A DNA stretch of 17,327 nt, from the NCBI GenBank assembly GCA_043777755.1, contig JAYWHK010000314.1, positions 1-17,327 of the forward strand, written 5' to 3'. The notes under the pieces were generated by a model. The model searched no databases. It worked only from the letters and a program-made list of their open reading frames with translations, and was not told the DNA's origin. Source of the DNA: CANHEE01 sp043777755 (GTDB taxonomy: Bacteria > Bacteroidota > Bacteroidia > Chitinophagales > Saprospiraceae). Each line of letters starts with the position of its first letter. Position 1 is the stretch's first letter. Shown in pieces: positions 8,351 through 14,845 of the stretch. A program made the translations under genes and the position numbers.

Positions 8351-8528
8351 TAATGCTTTTGTTTGTAATAGTAGTGTAACATTTTTATTTGCATTTTGTT
8401 TAACATTAAGGAGTATGAAAACATAAATAGTTAAACAAGAATTTTTTCAGACAAACTATTTTCATCGAATTAAATTAAAATTAGCTTAAAATTCATATAT
8501 AATATAGTAAGCTCTCAAAAACTTATCT

Positions 8529-8536
8529 TACATTTG
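8529..8536 (+). promoter_or_regulatory. Possible Bacteroidota -7 promoter element for the receptor operon
   Basis: TACATTTG matches the Bacteroidota -7 consensus TAnnTTTG and lies 78 bp upstream of the receptor ATG. No convincing -33 TTG box is seen at the expected 17-23 bp upstream. The rest of the 8351-8613 divergent region is very AT-rich, and no matching element was found for crtI. Confidence 0.45.
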
Positions 8537-8613
8537 TGACCTAATTATATCGCAATCATAATATTGCAAACACTAAATCATACAATTGCTTTTCAAAGCA
8601 CGTTTTTTTCAAA

Positions 8614-11463
8614 ATGATGAAAAAATTTTCCTCTCTCATTGTTTTCTTGTTGCTCATGGGTACGATGCTCTTAGCACAACAAAATATAAGAGGTGTCGTA
8701 ATTGATGCCACTTCTAAACTTCCTTTGGCTGGTGTTTTCGTCAAAGTCGAAGGCTCTAAAGCCATCACAAGAACCAACGAACAAGGTGAATTTCGCCTTA
8801 CAAAACTCAAAAAGGGCAAAAAAAACCTTATTTTTGAATTTGAAGACCATCAAACACTAACCAAAGAAGTGAACAGCGACGAAGGTCTTGTGAAGTTGGG
8901 AACAGTAGAATTGGGCAAACCAGAAGCGAGTACTTCTTCAAAAGATGCTTTTCAAACCATCACCTTAGATGATGCTACTGCTGTTGATGATGCCTCGGAC
9001 GACCAAAATGTAGCTTCTCAACTGGGAGCTTCTCGTGATTTATTTCGCCAATACACCAATTTTGCTTGGAGTTCGGTGCGTTATCGCACGAGAGGTTACA
9101 TCAGCAATTACACAGAAACTTATTTTAACGGCATTCCTTTCAATGATTTAGATGATGAACGTGCCAGTTTTGGCGCATATTCTGGCTTGAATGATGTGAC
9201 TCGCTTGAGTACCAATTATCAAGGTTTAGAACCAAACAGTTACGCTTTTGGCGATTTGGCAGGTTCGAGCAACGTAGATACTCGTGCATCAAATCAAAGA
9301 AAACAAACCCGTCTTTCTTATATGAATGCCAATCGTGCATTTTCTCATAGAATTATGGGAACTTACGCAACTGGTCTGATGCCAAATGGTTGGGCATTTG
9401 CGGCTTCTGGCTCTCGTCGTTGGGCGCAAGAAGGTTATGTTCCAGGCACTTTTATGGACGCTGCTGCGTATTTTGTTTCAGTAGATAAAATTTTTGGTGT
9501 ACAAAACAACGTAAATCCTGATACACTCAAAGGTTTAGCAAAGTTTTTATACAAAATAGATGGTCTTTTGAGCAATAAACACAGCTTTAATTTAACCATA
9601 TTTGGTTCTCCTAACAAACAAGGTGCAACTTCTCCAACAGTACACGAAATGTTTGACCTGTCTGGTGATTGTTTTTACAACCGCAACTGGGGCTATCAAG
9701 AAGGCAAAAAACGCAATTCGGTAGTCAATACACGTCATGCGCCAACAATGGTTTTGCGACATGATTTTAAAATAAATGAAAAAAGCAACTTGACAAGCGC
9801 AGCTTCTTTACAATTAGAAAGTAATGGGCGTACAAATATCTCTTTTTTCAATGCTCGCAATCCATTGCCTGATTATTATTCTGGCTTGCCTTCTGGTGCA
9901 GACGGACAATTTCAAAGAGATTTGGTTACAGAGGTTTTTAAAGAATCTGAAAGCACACGTCAAATGAATTGGAACTATATGTACCAAACCAATTATAATA
10001 GTTTTGAAACCATCAAAAATGCAGGTGGAATACAAGGAAATAATGTTTCAGGAAAAAGGGCAAAGTATTTTTTAGGCGAAGACCATCAAGATAGCAAAGA
10101 AACAAATATTTATACCAACTATCAAAACAATGTCAGCGACCACTTCCAACTAGTTGGCGGTGCGGCACTTCGTTATTTCCAAGGTACTGATTATCGTTTG
10201 GTAAAGGATTTGTTGGGAGCTGATTTTGCAGTTGATGTTGATCAGTTTGCAGAAAGAACCAATGCCAATGGCATCTTTGGTCAAAATGACTTATCTCGTC
10301 CAAATAGAATCCTAAAAGTTGGTGATACAACGGGTTACAAATTCAATAACAATGTACGAAATGCTTTCGCTTGGGCGCAAGGATCTTGGAGTTACAACAA
10401 ATTTGACTTTTTTGTGAGTGCAAAAGGTTCATTCACAGAATTTTGGAGAACAGGTTTGACTAAAAATGGACGTTTTCCAGACAATTCATTGGGTGATTCT
10501 GAGAGAAGAAATTTCTTGAATTTCGGAACAAAAGGCGGTATTACTTACAAATTAGATGGTAGAAATTACTTCAACGTATATGGTGGTTACATGACAAAAG
10601 CACCAAATAGCCGTGACGCTTATTTATCGCCTCGTACACGCAACGAATTTGCTTCTAATCTAAAAAGTGAAAAAATTACAAGCGTCGAAGGCAGCTATCA
10701 TCACCGTGCGCCAAAGTTTTCGGCAGAAATAACAGGTTATTATACACTTTTCAAAGATAAAGTAAGAGCGTTTTCATTTTTCTCTGATGAAGACCAATCC
10801 TTTGTAAATTATGTTGCACAAGGCTTGGATATGCGCCATACAGGAATCGAAGCCGCAGCGGAATACAAAGTTAATTCGCAATTAGAGGTTTTTGGTGCAG
10901 CGACTTTGAGCCAACATTTGTATTGGTCACGCCCAACTGCAACCGCAACTCCCGACAATGGCGTTACGTCTGTTCAAAGCAATTTGAATGGCAAAACAGT
11001 ATATATCAAAGGTTTTTACATTCCAAACACACCACAAACCGCCGCTACGGTTGGTTTTAAATACAATGGAAAAAAGTTTTGGTTCGTGAATGTCAATGCC
11101 AATTATTTTGGCAACAGGTACATGGACATCAACTTTAATCGTCGCACTGATTATGCTGTTACAGCAGCCATTGGTCAAAAAACAATTACGAAAGGCGAAC
11201 CTGTATGGAATCAAATTTTAGAGCAAAAAAAATTAGACGATGCCTTCACAGTGAACGTTTTGGCTGGAAAATCATTTAAAGTAAAGGATTACTACATTAA
11301 TATTACGGTTGGTGTTGATAATGTTTTAGATGAAAAATATGTTTCAAGCGCATTTGAACAATGGCGTTTTGACAATGTAAAAAAAGATGTGAATAAATTT
11401 CCTCCTCGTTATTTTTACGCTTGGGGTAGAAATTATTTCGCACAAGTAGCATTAAGATTTTAA
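8614..11463 (+). CDS. TonB-dependent receptor with carboxypeptidase-like regulatory domain
   Basis: A 949-residue outer-membrane receptor. A signal peptide (FSSLIVFLLLMGTMLLAQQ, cleavage near residue 21) leads into a carboxypeptidase-regulatory-like beta-sandwich (about 24-100: IRGVVIDATSKLPLAGVFVK). Next comes an acidic linker (DDATAVDDASDDQN), a plug-like region (RYRTRGYISNYTETYFNGIP), and a long beta-barrel closing with FAQVALRF, where the terminal Phe suits BAM-dependent insertion. The ligand is unknown; the partner lipoprotein starts 43 bp downstream, with no terminator between. Two adjacent Met codons (8614, 8617) are possible starts and both keep the signal peptide. The plug motif differs from the VRG-GAS pattern in the first receptor of the window, so the two receptors are not recent duplicates. 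Confidence 0.93.
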   Translation: MMKKFSSLIVFLLLMGTMLLAQQNIRGVVIDATSKLPLAGVFVKVEGSKAITRTNEQGEFRLTKLKKGKKNLIFEFEDHQTLTKEVNSDEGLVKLGTVELGKPEASTSSKDAFQTITLDDATAVDDASDDQNVASQLGASRDLFRQYTNFAWSSVRYRTRGYISNYTETYFNGIPFNDLDDERASFGAYSGLNDVTRLSTNYQGLEPNSYAFGDLAGSSNVDTRASNQRKQTRLSYMNANRAFSHRIMGTYATGLMPNGWAFAASGSRRWAQEGYVPGTFMDAAAYFVSVDKIFGVQNNVNPDTLKGLAKFLYKIDGLLSNKHSFNLTIFGSPNKQGATSPTVHEMFDLSGDCFYNRNWGYQEGKKRNSVVNTRHAPTMVLRHDFKINEKSNLTSAASLQLESNGRTNISFFNARNPLPDYYSGLPSGADGQFQRDLVTEVFKESESTRQMNWNYMYQTNYNSFETIKNAGGIQGNNVSGKRAKYFLGEDHQDSKETNIYTNYQNNVSDHFQLVGGAALRYFQGTDYRLVKDLLGADFAVDVDQFAERTNANGIFGQNDLSRPNRILKVGDTTGYKFNNNVRNAFAWAQGSWSYNKFDFFVSAKGSFTEFWRTGLTKNGRFPDNSLGDSERRNFLNFGTKGGITYKLDGRNYFNVYGGYMTKAPNSRDAYLSPRTRNEFASNLKSEKITSVEGSYHHRAPKFSAEITGYYTLFKDKVRAFSFFSDEDQSFVNYVAQGLDMRHTGIEAAAEYKVNSQLEVFGAATLSQHLYWSRPTATATPDNGVTSVQSNLNGKTVYIKGFYIPNTPQTAATVGFKYNGKKFWFVNVNANYFGNRYMDINFNRRTDYAVTAAIGQKTITKGEPVWNQILEQKKLDDAFTVNVLAGKSFKVKDYYINITVGVDNVLDEKYVSSAFEQWRFDNVKKDVNKFPPRYFYAWGRNYFAQVALRF

Positions 11464-11506
11464 AAATTAATTCAAATATTAAAAAATAAATTTAAATTTT
11501 TATAAA

Positions 11507-13645
11507 ATGAAAAAAATATTCTTCCTATTGGCTTCTTTTGTTTTGGTTTTCGCAGCTTGTGTAGATCAAAAATTTGATGAACCAGAATTGACAACCGAAA
11601 CGGCTGACTTCAAAGCCAATACTACAATTGCTGATTTGAAAAAACTGCATACCGAATTGGGGAAATTCAAATTCGTCAAAATTGATAAAGACCTCATCAT
11701 TGAAGGTACAGTTATCGCTGATGATGCGTCTGGCAATTTCTATAAAACCATCGTTATCCAAGATGCAACAGCTGGTATTGACATTAAAATCAATGCAACT
11801 GGTTTGTACAATGATTTCCCAATTGGCTCAAAAGTTTTGGTCAAATGCAAAGACTTGACACTTAGCGATTACAACTTTCAGTATCAACTGGGAGGTGGCA
11901 TTTTTGACAACAATGGAAAAGATGCTTTGGCTGGTATCGAACAAGCCTTGATTCCTACCTATATTTTTAAAAATGGCAAAGGAACAATTACGCCTCGTAT
12001 CGTAAAATTAGCTGATTTGACAGATGAAATGACCAGTACATTGATTCAGTTGGATAATGTAGAATTTAGCAAAAGCAACTATACAACTTTTGCTGATGGT
12101 GCTAAAAAATTAACGGTCAATAGGCCAATAAATGACTGCAATGCTGGAAGTATTTTACTACGCACGAGCGGCTATTGCTCTTTTGCAAATGATGTAACTT
12201 CAGAAAAAAATGGTATAGTCATTGGTATTTATAGTGTTTTTGGAACAGACAAGCAACTTTTCATTAGAGATCCGAGTGATGTTCGCTTTGACAAAAACCG
12301 TTGCGATGGGACAGCTGGCGGTGGCGGTACTGGCGGAACAGGAGGTTCTTCTACCGAACTGTTGAGCATCGGTGATTTGCGTAATTCATTTACAGGTACA
12401 AAAACTACTGTAGCGGCAAATAAATACATCAAAGGTGTGGTCATTTCTGACAAAGACGGTAAGAATGTACAAGGACTAAATATGGTTGTACAAGGTGACG
12501 ATGGCAAAGGTATTGTGGTTCGTTTTACAGCGGCACACAACTACGCTTTGGGCGATGCAGTTGAAATTGATGTCGCTGGTGCAACCTTAGATGAATTCCA
12601 ATCCAACCTACAAGTGTCTGGAATTGCCATCGCAAAATCAAAAACAACTGGAAAAGGAACACTTCCTACACCAAAAAAATTCACAATTGCTGATGTTGCA
12701 ACTGGAATTGAAAACCTTGAAAGTACATTAGTTCTTATTGAAAACTGTGCGCACACCGCTACAAAATATGGTGGCAATATAGTACTTGATGACAAAAGTG
12801 GTTCAAAAATAACACTTTATACGTCAAACACAACAGCATTGACAGCTACTTTCTCTAACGATGTTCCTGTTAGCACAGTCTTAAACGTTGTTGGTATTAT
12901 TGGTCAATTCGGTACAACCAACCAAATCCAAATGCGTAACCTTGCTGATGCTACAAAAGGCACTGGCGGAGGTACTGTTGGCGGAGGTGGCGGCGGTTCT
13001 ACAACCTTAGTATCTATCGGAAGCATTAGAAATGAATATTTAGGAGCAACCACAAAAGTTTCTTCTGGAAAAAGCATCAAAGGTGTGGTAATTAGCGACA
13101 AAGACAGCAAGAATGTTAGCAGCGTCTTGAATGTTGTTTTGCAAGGAGATGACGGCAAAGGAATCATTGTACGTTTTGACAAAGCAGCTACTTTTGCTTT
13201 GGGAGAAAGCATCGAAGTGAATATTGGAGATTTGGAACTAAGCGAATTTAATGGTGGTTTACAAGTGAATAAAGTACCGTTGGCAAATGCAGTAAGTAAA
13301 GAACCGGGTACTTTACCAACTCCAAAAGTAATGACCATCGCAGATTATGTTCTTAATTTTGAAAATGTAGAATCTACTTTGATTCAAATCAAAGATGCAA
13401 CACTTACGGGTGGTAAATATTTTGATGCTACTCGTGGTACAAACAATAGCACAAAAGGGACATTAAAAGTAACAGACAACACAGGTACTATTGATATGTA
13501 CACTTTGGCAGCAGCAACATTTGGTGGCGAAACACCACCAGCAACAGCTGTAACGGTAACAGGTATTGCAGGTGAATTTACAGCAATAGGTTCTCCAGCA
13601 AAAGGTATTCAAATTTCAATCAGAAATGCAAGTGACGTGAAATAA
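11507..13645 (+). CDS. Outer-membrane lipoprotein with three tandem DUF5689-like domains
   Basis: A 712-residue lipoprotein: signal peptide with lipobox FAAC (Cys18), then three related beta-rich modules at about 40-262, 284-482 and 500-712. The modules share the order: a start such as IKGVVISDKD, a central segment VVLQGDDGKGIIVRF, LPTPK, and a final ISIRNASDV or IQMRNLADA strand. DUF5689 proteins typically accompany TonB-dependent receptors in Bacteroidota; the function is undefined, and ligand capture at the cell surface is an inference. Modules 1/2 and 2/3 are joined by Gly-rich linkers (GGGGTGGTGG near 271-280; GGGTVGGGGGGS near 487-498). Modules 2 and 3 are similar even at DNA level around 12427-12467 and 13076-13116, pointing to a fairly recent internal duplication; module 1 is more divergent. 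No extracellular-enzyme catalytic motif was found. Confidence 0.85.
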   Translation: MKKIFFLLASFVLVFAACVDQKFDEPELTTETADFKANTTIADLKKLHTELGKFKFVKIDKDLIIEGTVIADDASGNFYKTIVIQDATAGIDIKINATGLYNDFPIGSKVLVKCKDLTLSDYNFQYQLGGGIFDNNGKDALAGIEQALIPTYIFKNGKGTITPRIVKLADLTDEMTSTLIQLDNVEFSKSNYTTFADGAKKLTVNRPINDCNAGSILLRTSGYCSFANDVTSEKNGIVIGIYSVFGTDKQLFIRDPSDVRFDKNRCDGTAGGGGTGGTGGSSTELLSIGDLRNSFTGTKTTVAANKYIKGVVISDKDGKNVQGLNMVVQGDDGKGIVVRFTAAHNYALGDAVEIDVAGATLDEFQSNLQVSGIAIAKSKTTGKGTLPTPKKFTIADVATGIENLESTLVLIENCAHTATKYGGNIVLDDKSGSKITLYTSNTTALTATFSNDVPVSTVLNVVGIIGQFGTTNQIQMRNLADATKGTGGGTVGGGGGGSTTLVSIGSIRNEYLGATTKVSSGKSIKGVVISDKDSKNVSSVLNVVLQGDDGKGIIVRFDKAATFALGESIEVNIGDLELSEFNGGLQVNKVPLANAVSKEPGTLPTPKVMTIADYVLNFENVESTLIQIKDATLTGGKYFDATRGTNNSTKGTLKVTDNTGTIDMYTLAAATFGGETPPATAVTVTGIAGEFTAIGSPAKGIQISIRNASDVK

Positions 13646-13650
13646 GAAAT

Positions 13651-13708
13651 ATACATACACAAAAATGCGCTTAGTGTTTGTACACTAAGCGCATTTTTGT
13701 GTATGTAT
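13651..13708. terminator. Perfect 27-bp hairpin closing the receptor-lipoprotein operon
   Basis: Arms 13651-13677 and 13682-13708 are perfectly complementary around a 4-nt loop (TTGT). A GC-richer core (TGCGCTTAGTG) is flanked by A5 and T5, then by alternating purine/pyrimidine ends. It begins 5 bp after the lipoprotein stop. It is longer than most intrinsic terminators and is nearly symmetric, so it may work in both directions. Confidence 0.8.
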
Positions 13709-13743
13709 TTTCGCATATAAAATCAAAAAGTGGTTTTATTCAT

Positions 13744-13838
13744 GGATTTTCTCGTAAGGAATCCGTGAGTGATGCGAAGAGCATCATCTGTATAAATACA
13801 GATGATAAATATATTAATGATAAAATAGAGGAAAATCC
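13744..13838. repeat. Nested hairpin block of unknown origin
   Basis: About 95 bp without a gene contains several dyads: GGATT/AATCC (13744-13748, 13760-13764), GATGC/GCATC (13771-13775, 13781-13785), and a perfect 11-bp palindrome ATCATCTGTAT-AA-ATACAGATGAT (13783-13806). In addition, an outer pairing joins GGATTTTC (13744-13751) with GAAAATCC (13831-13838). Together they could fold as a closed multi-branch structure. It could be a REP-like element, a relic of a single-stranded-type transposon end, or a small structured RNA. No promoter or U-tract was assigned. Confidence 0.5.
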
Positions 13839-13868
13839 CTATAAGAAATGAAGTTGCCTATTAGGTAT

Positions 13869-13896
13869 AAAAAAAGACGCTCAAATGAACGTCTTT
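13869..13896 (-). terminator. Minus-strand terminator without an upstream gene, probably of a disrupted tRNA gene
   Basis: Stem AAAGACGTTCA / TGAGCGTCTTT on the minus strand, 2-nt loop, followed by T7 (complement of 13869-13875). One pair is G-U on the minus-strand RNA but would be a C-A mismatch on the plus strand, which supports minus-strand use. No gene of matching strand lies before it except the tRNA-like 3' end at 13915-13930, 18 nt away. Confidence 0.75.
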
Positions 13897-13914
13897 AATA
13901 ACAAAAATTGTATG

Positions 13915-13930
13915 AGTACCCGGGGCGGGA
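13915..13930 (-). other. tRNA 3'-end fragment, probable attachment site of an integrative element
   Basis: On the minus strand this reads TCCCGCCCCGGGTACT. That fits the last bases of a tRNA: the 3' half of a T-stem (CCCGC), a 7-nt acceptor strand (CCCGGGT), a discriminator A, and then CT instead of an encoded CCA. An acceptor starting GCCCGGG, giving a G1-U72 pair, would suit a bacterial tRNA-Leu. The bases before it (AGACCT) do not continue as a T-loop, and no tRNA body can be folded, so only the 3' end is present. A correctly oriented terminator follows 18 nt later. Accessory genes start on the other side. This is the usual picture at the distal end of an element integrated into a tRNA gene. 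The Leu identity is inference. Confidence 0.65.
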
Positions 13931-13952
13931 GGTCTAAATATCAAAACCCTTA

Positions 13953-13970
13953 TATTTTATCAATAAAATA
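13953..13970. repeat. AT-rich dyad next to the element boundary
   Basis: TATTTTAT-CA-ATAAAATA, an 8-bp palindrome with a 2-nt spacer, 23 bp inside the tRNA-like fragment and downstream of the repressor gene. It could be a weak transcript end for the repressor or an accessory binding site at the element end. The remainder of 13931-14058 shows nothing else I recognise. Confidence 0.3.
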
Positions 13971-14058
13971 CCTTTATACTTAAGCCTACCAAGCCTAAAC
14001 ATTCCCTTATTAGCTCTTTTCTTAGAACAGTTAATATATTGATTATTAATTAGTTACA

Positions 14059-14418
14059 TTATTGTTTATTTTTTAATTTAGACACCTCATATTCGAGTAA
14101 AGACAATCTTTCCTCTAAACGTGATGTGTCAATTAACATCTTTATAGGCTCTCCTTTCTCTCCTTCGATGTTGTTTGATTGTCCATATAAACGGTCTGGT
14201 AAATCAATGCTTCTTACTTTTCCAAACAGCAAGGTATCAACCGATATACTTGTCATTTTTTTTAATAAAAAAATCATATCTAAATCTGGAGTACTTACAC
14301 GAGTGCAATAGTTACTTATTGTCTTTTGGCTCGTTCCCGTCATTTCTCCAAAATCTTCTTGGTTAATTTTAAAATGTTTTAGGATAACTTTAAGGTTATC
14401 AGCGATTTGTAATTCCAT
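14059..14418 (-). CDS. XRE/CI-type helix-turn-helix repressor
   Basis: A 119-residue DNA-binding protein. Residues about 5-66 form an HTH_3-type five-helix domain; the recognition unit is INQEDFGEMTGTSQKTISNY (residues 18-37), followed by LDMIFLLKKMTSISVDTLLFG, the usual helix 4/5 with a 'VDTLLFG' end. The C-terminal part (about 95-119, SRLEERLSLLEYEVSKLKNK) is a leucine-heptad coiled coil, presumably for dimerisation, in place of the protease-like domain of lambda CI. It is divergent from the Cro-like gene, with 130 bp between. Two near-palindromic TTTTAGTAAAA sites lie just upstream of its start (from 14427), which suggests autoregulation. Probable role: keep the neighbouring operon off. 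Induction by the SOS route is not suggested by the domain content. Confidence 0.85.
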   Translation of the reverse strand: MELQIADNLKVILKHFKINQEDFGEMTGTSQKTISNYCTRVSTPDLDMIFLLKKMTSISVDTLLFGKVRSIDLPDRLYGQSNNIEGEKGEPIKMLIDTSRLEERLSLLEYEVSKLKNKQ

Positions 14419-14426
14419 AATTATTA

Positions 14427-14437
14427 TTTTAGTAAAA
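14427..14437. promoter_or_regulatory. Operator candidate O1 (TTTTAGTAAAA)
   Basis: TTTTA-G-TAAAA, perfect apart from the central base, beginning 9 bp upstream of the repressor start codon. One of three copies of the TTTAGTAAA motif in the divergent region, as expected for sites of a dimeric HTH protein. Confidence 0.5.
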
Positions 14438-14445
14438 TATTACTA

Positions 14446-14460
14446 TTTTTTAGTAAAAAA
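14446..14460. promoter_or_regulatory. Operator candidate O2 (TTTTTTAGTAAAAAA)
   Basis: The longest copy of the motif: seven complementary bases either side of a central G. Its edge lies one base before the TTG of the -33 box of the rightward promoter, so an occupied site would crowd RNA polymerase. Centre-to-centre distance from O1 is 21 bp, two helical turns, which favours cooperative binding. Confidence 0.55.
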
Positions 14461-14461
14461 G

Positions 14462-14492
14462 TTGGATATGTGCAAATAAGTACTTAACTTTG
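14462..14492 (+). promoter_or_regulatory. Rightward promoter of the Cro-like operon (-33 TTG, -7 TAACTTTG)
   Basis: TTG at 14462-14464 and TAACTTTG at 14485-14492 fit the Bacteroidota sigma-ABfr consensus (TTG/TTTG, about 20 bp, TAnnTTTG). A start site just past 14497 would give a leader of about 50 nt before the ATG at 14549. Confidence 0.7.
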
Positions 14493-14506
14493 CGACAAGT
14501 TAAGTA
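14481..14506. promoter_or_regulatory. 10-bp dyad over the rightward promoter
   Basis: TACTTAACTT (14481-14490) and AAGTTAAGTA (14497-14506) are perfect inverted repeats separated by 6 bp. The left arm covers most of the -7 element and the right arm falls at the expected transcription start. It is a different sequence from the TTTAGTAAA motifs, so a second regulator, perhaps the Cro-like protein, may bind it. Confidence 0.55.
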
Positions 14507-14540
14507 TAATAAATAATATTCAATAACATTTAAGAAAAAA

Positions 14541-14549
14541 TTTACTAAA
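14541..14549. promoter_or_regulatory. Operator candidate O3 (TTTACTAAA) overlapping a start codon
   Basis: A third copy of the motif in reverse orientation, with its last base being the A of the ATG at 14549. A bound protein here would act as a roadblock in the leader. Confidence 0.4.
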
Positions 14550-14764
14550 TGGACAGAAAAAATCTAATATTGAAGCATAAGGCTTTAATTGAATCTCTTA
14601 GAGGTGTGAACACTCGAATTGCAAAAAAGACTGGTATCTCTCGAAACTGGGTTTCTCGTGTAATGAATGGGTATGAAGAAAACGAATTGATAGAAATTGC
14701 TGCCTTAGAAGAATTTAACGAAATTGCGGATAAACTCCAAATCTTAAAAAATGCTACGGCATAA
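14549..14764 (+). CDS. Small Cro-like helix-turn-helix protein
   Basis: A 71-residue protein made almost wholly of one HTH: TRIAKKTGISRNWVSRVMNG (about residues 22-41), then a helical tail. Its size and position opposite the CI-type repressor suit a Cro-like antagonist or an early-operon regulator. It is the first gene downstream of the TAnnTTTG promoter at 14485. The start is fixed by position after the promoter and O3, and by the immediate Lys-rich N-terminus. A hairpin follows within 6 bp of its stop. No homologous named protein was recognised beyond the HTH fold. Confidence 0.75.
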   Translation: MDRKNLILKHKALIESLRGVNTRIAKKTGISRNWVSRVMNGYEENELIEIAALEEFNEIADKLQILKNATA

Positions 14765-14769
14765 AAAAA

Positions 14770-14800
14770 GGTAGGTGAGCAACTCGTATTGCTCCCTACC
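14770..14800. repeat. Stem-loop after the Cro-like gene
   Basis: GGTAGG-T-GAGCAA (14770-14782) pairs with TTGCTCCCTACC (14789-14800), 12 pairs with one bulged base and a 6-nt loop. There is no T-run to the right, so it is a poor terminator for the plus strand. On the minus strand it is followed directly by T7 (complement of 14763-14769), which would suit termination of leftward transcription coming from further right. Confidence 0.55.
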
Positions 14801-14845
14801 CTATCAAATCCTATTATTTAACTAATAAATTCGTACAAATTTACA

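Noticed and set aside
8445..8480. Promoter for crtI on the minus strand (TAGTTTG-like)
   Set aside because: Spacing within the -7 element is one base short of TAnnTTTG and no -33 box is present; not strong enough to list.
12904..13338. Minus-strand 144-residue ORF with poly-Pro
   Set aside because: The proline run is the reverse reading of the Gly linker codons in the DUF5689-like lipoprotein gene.
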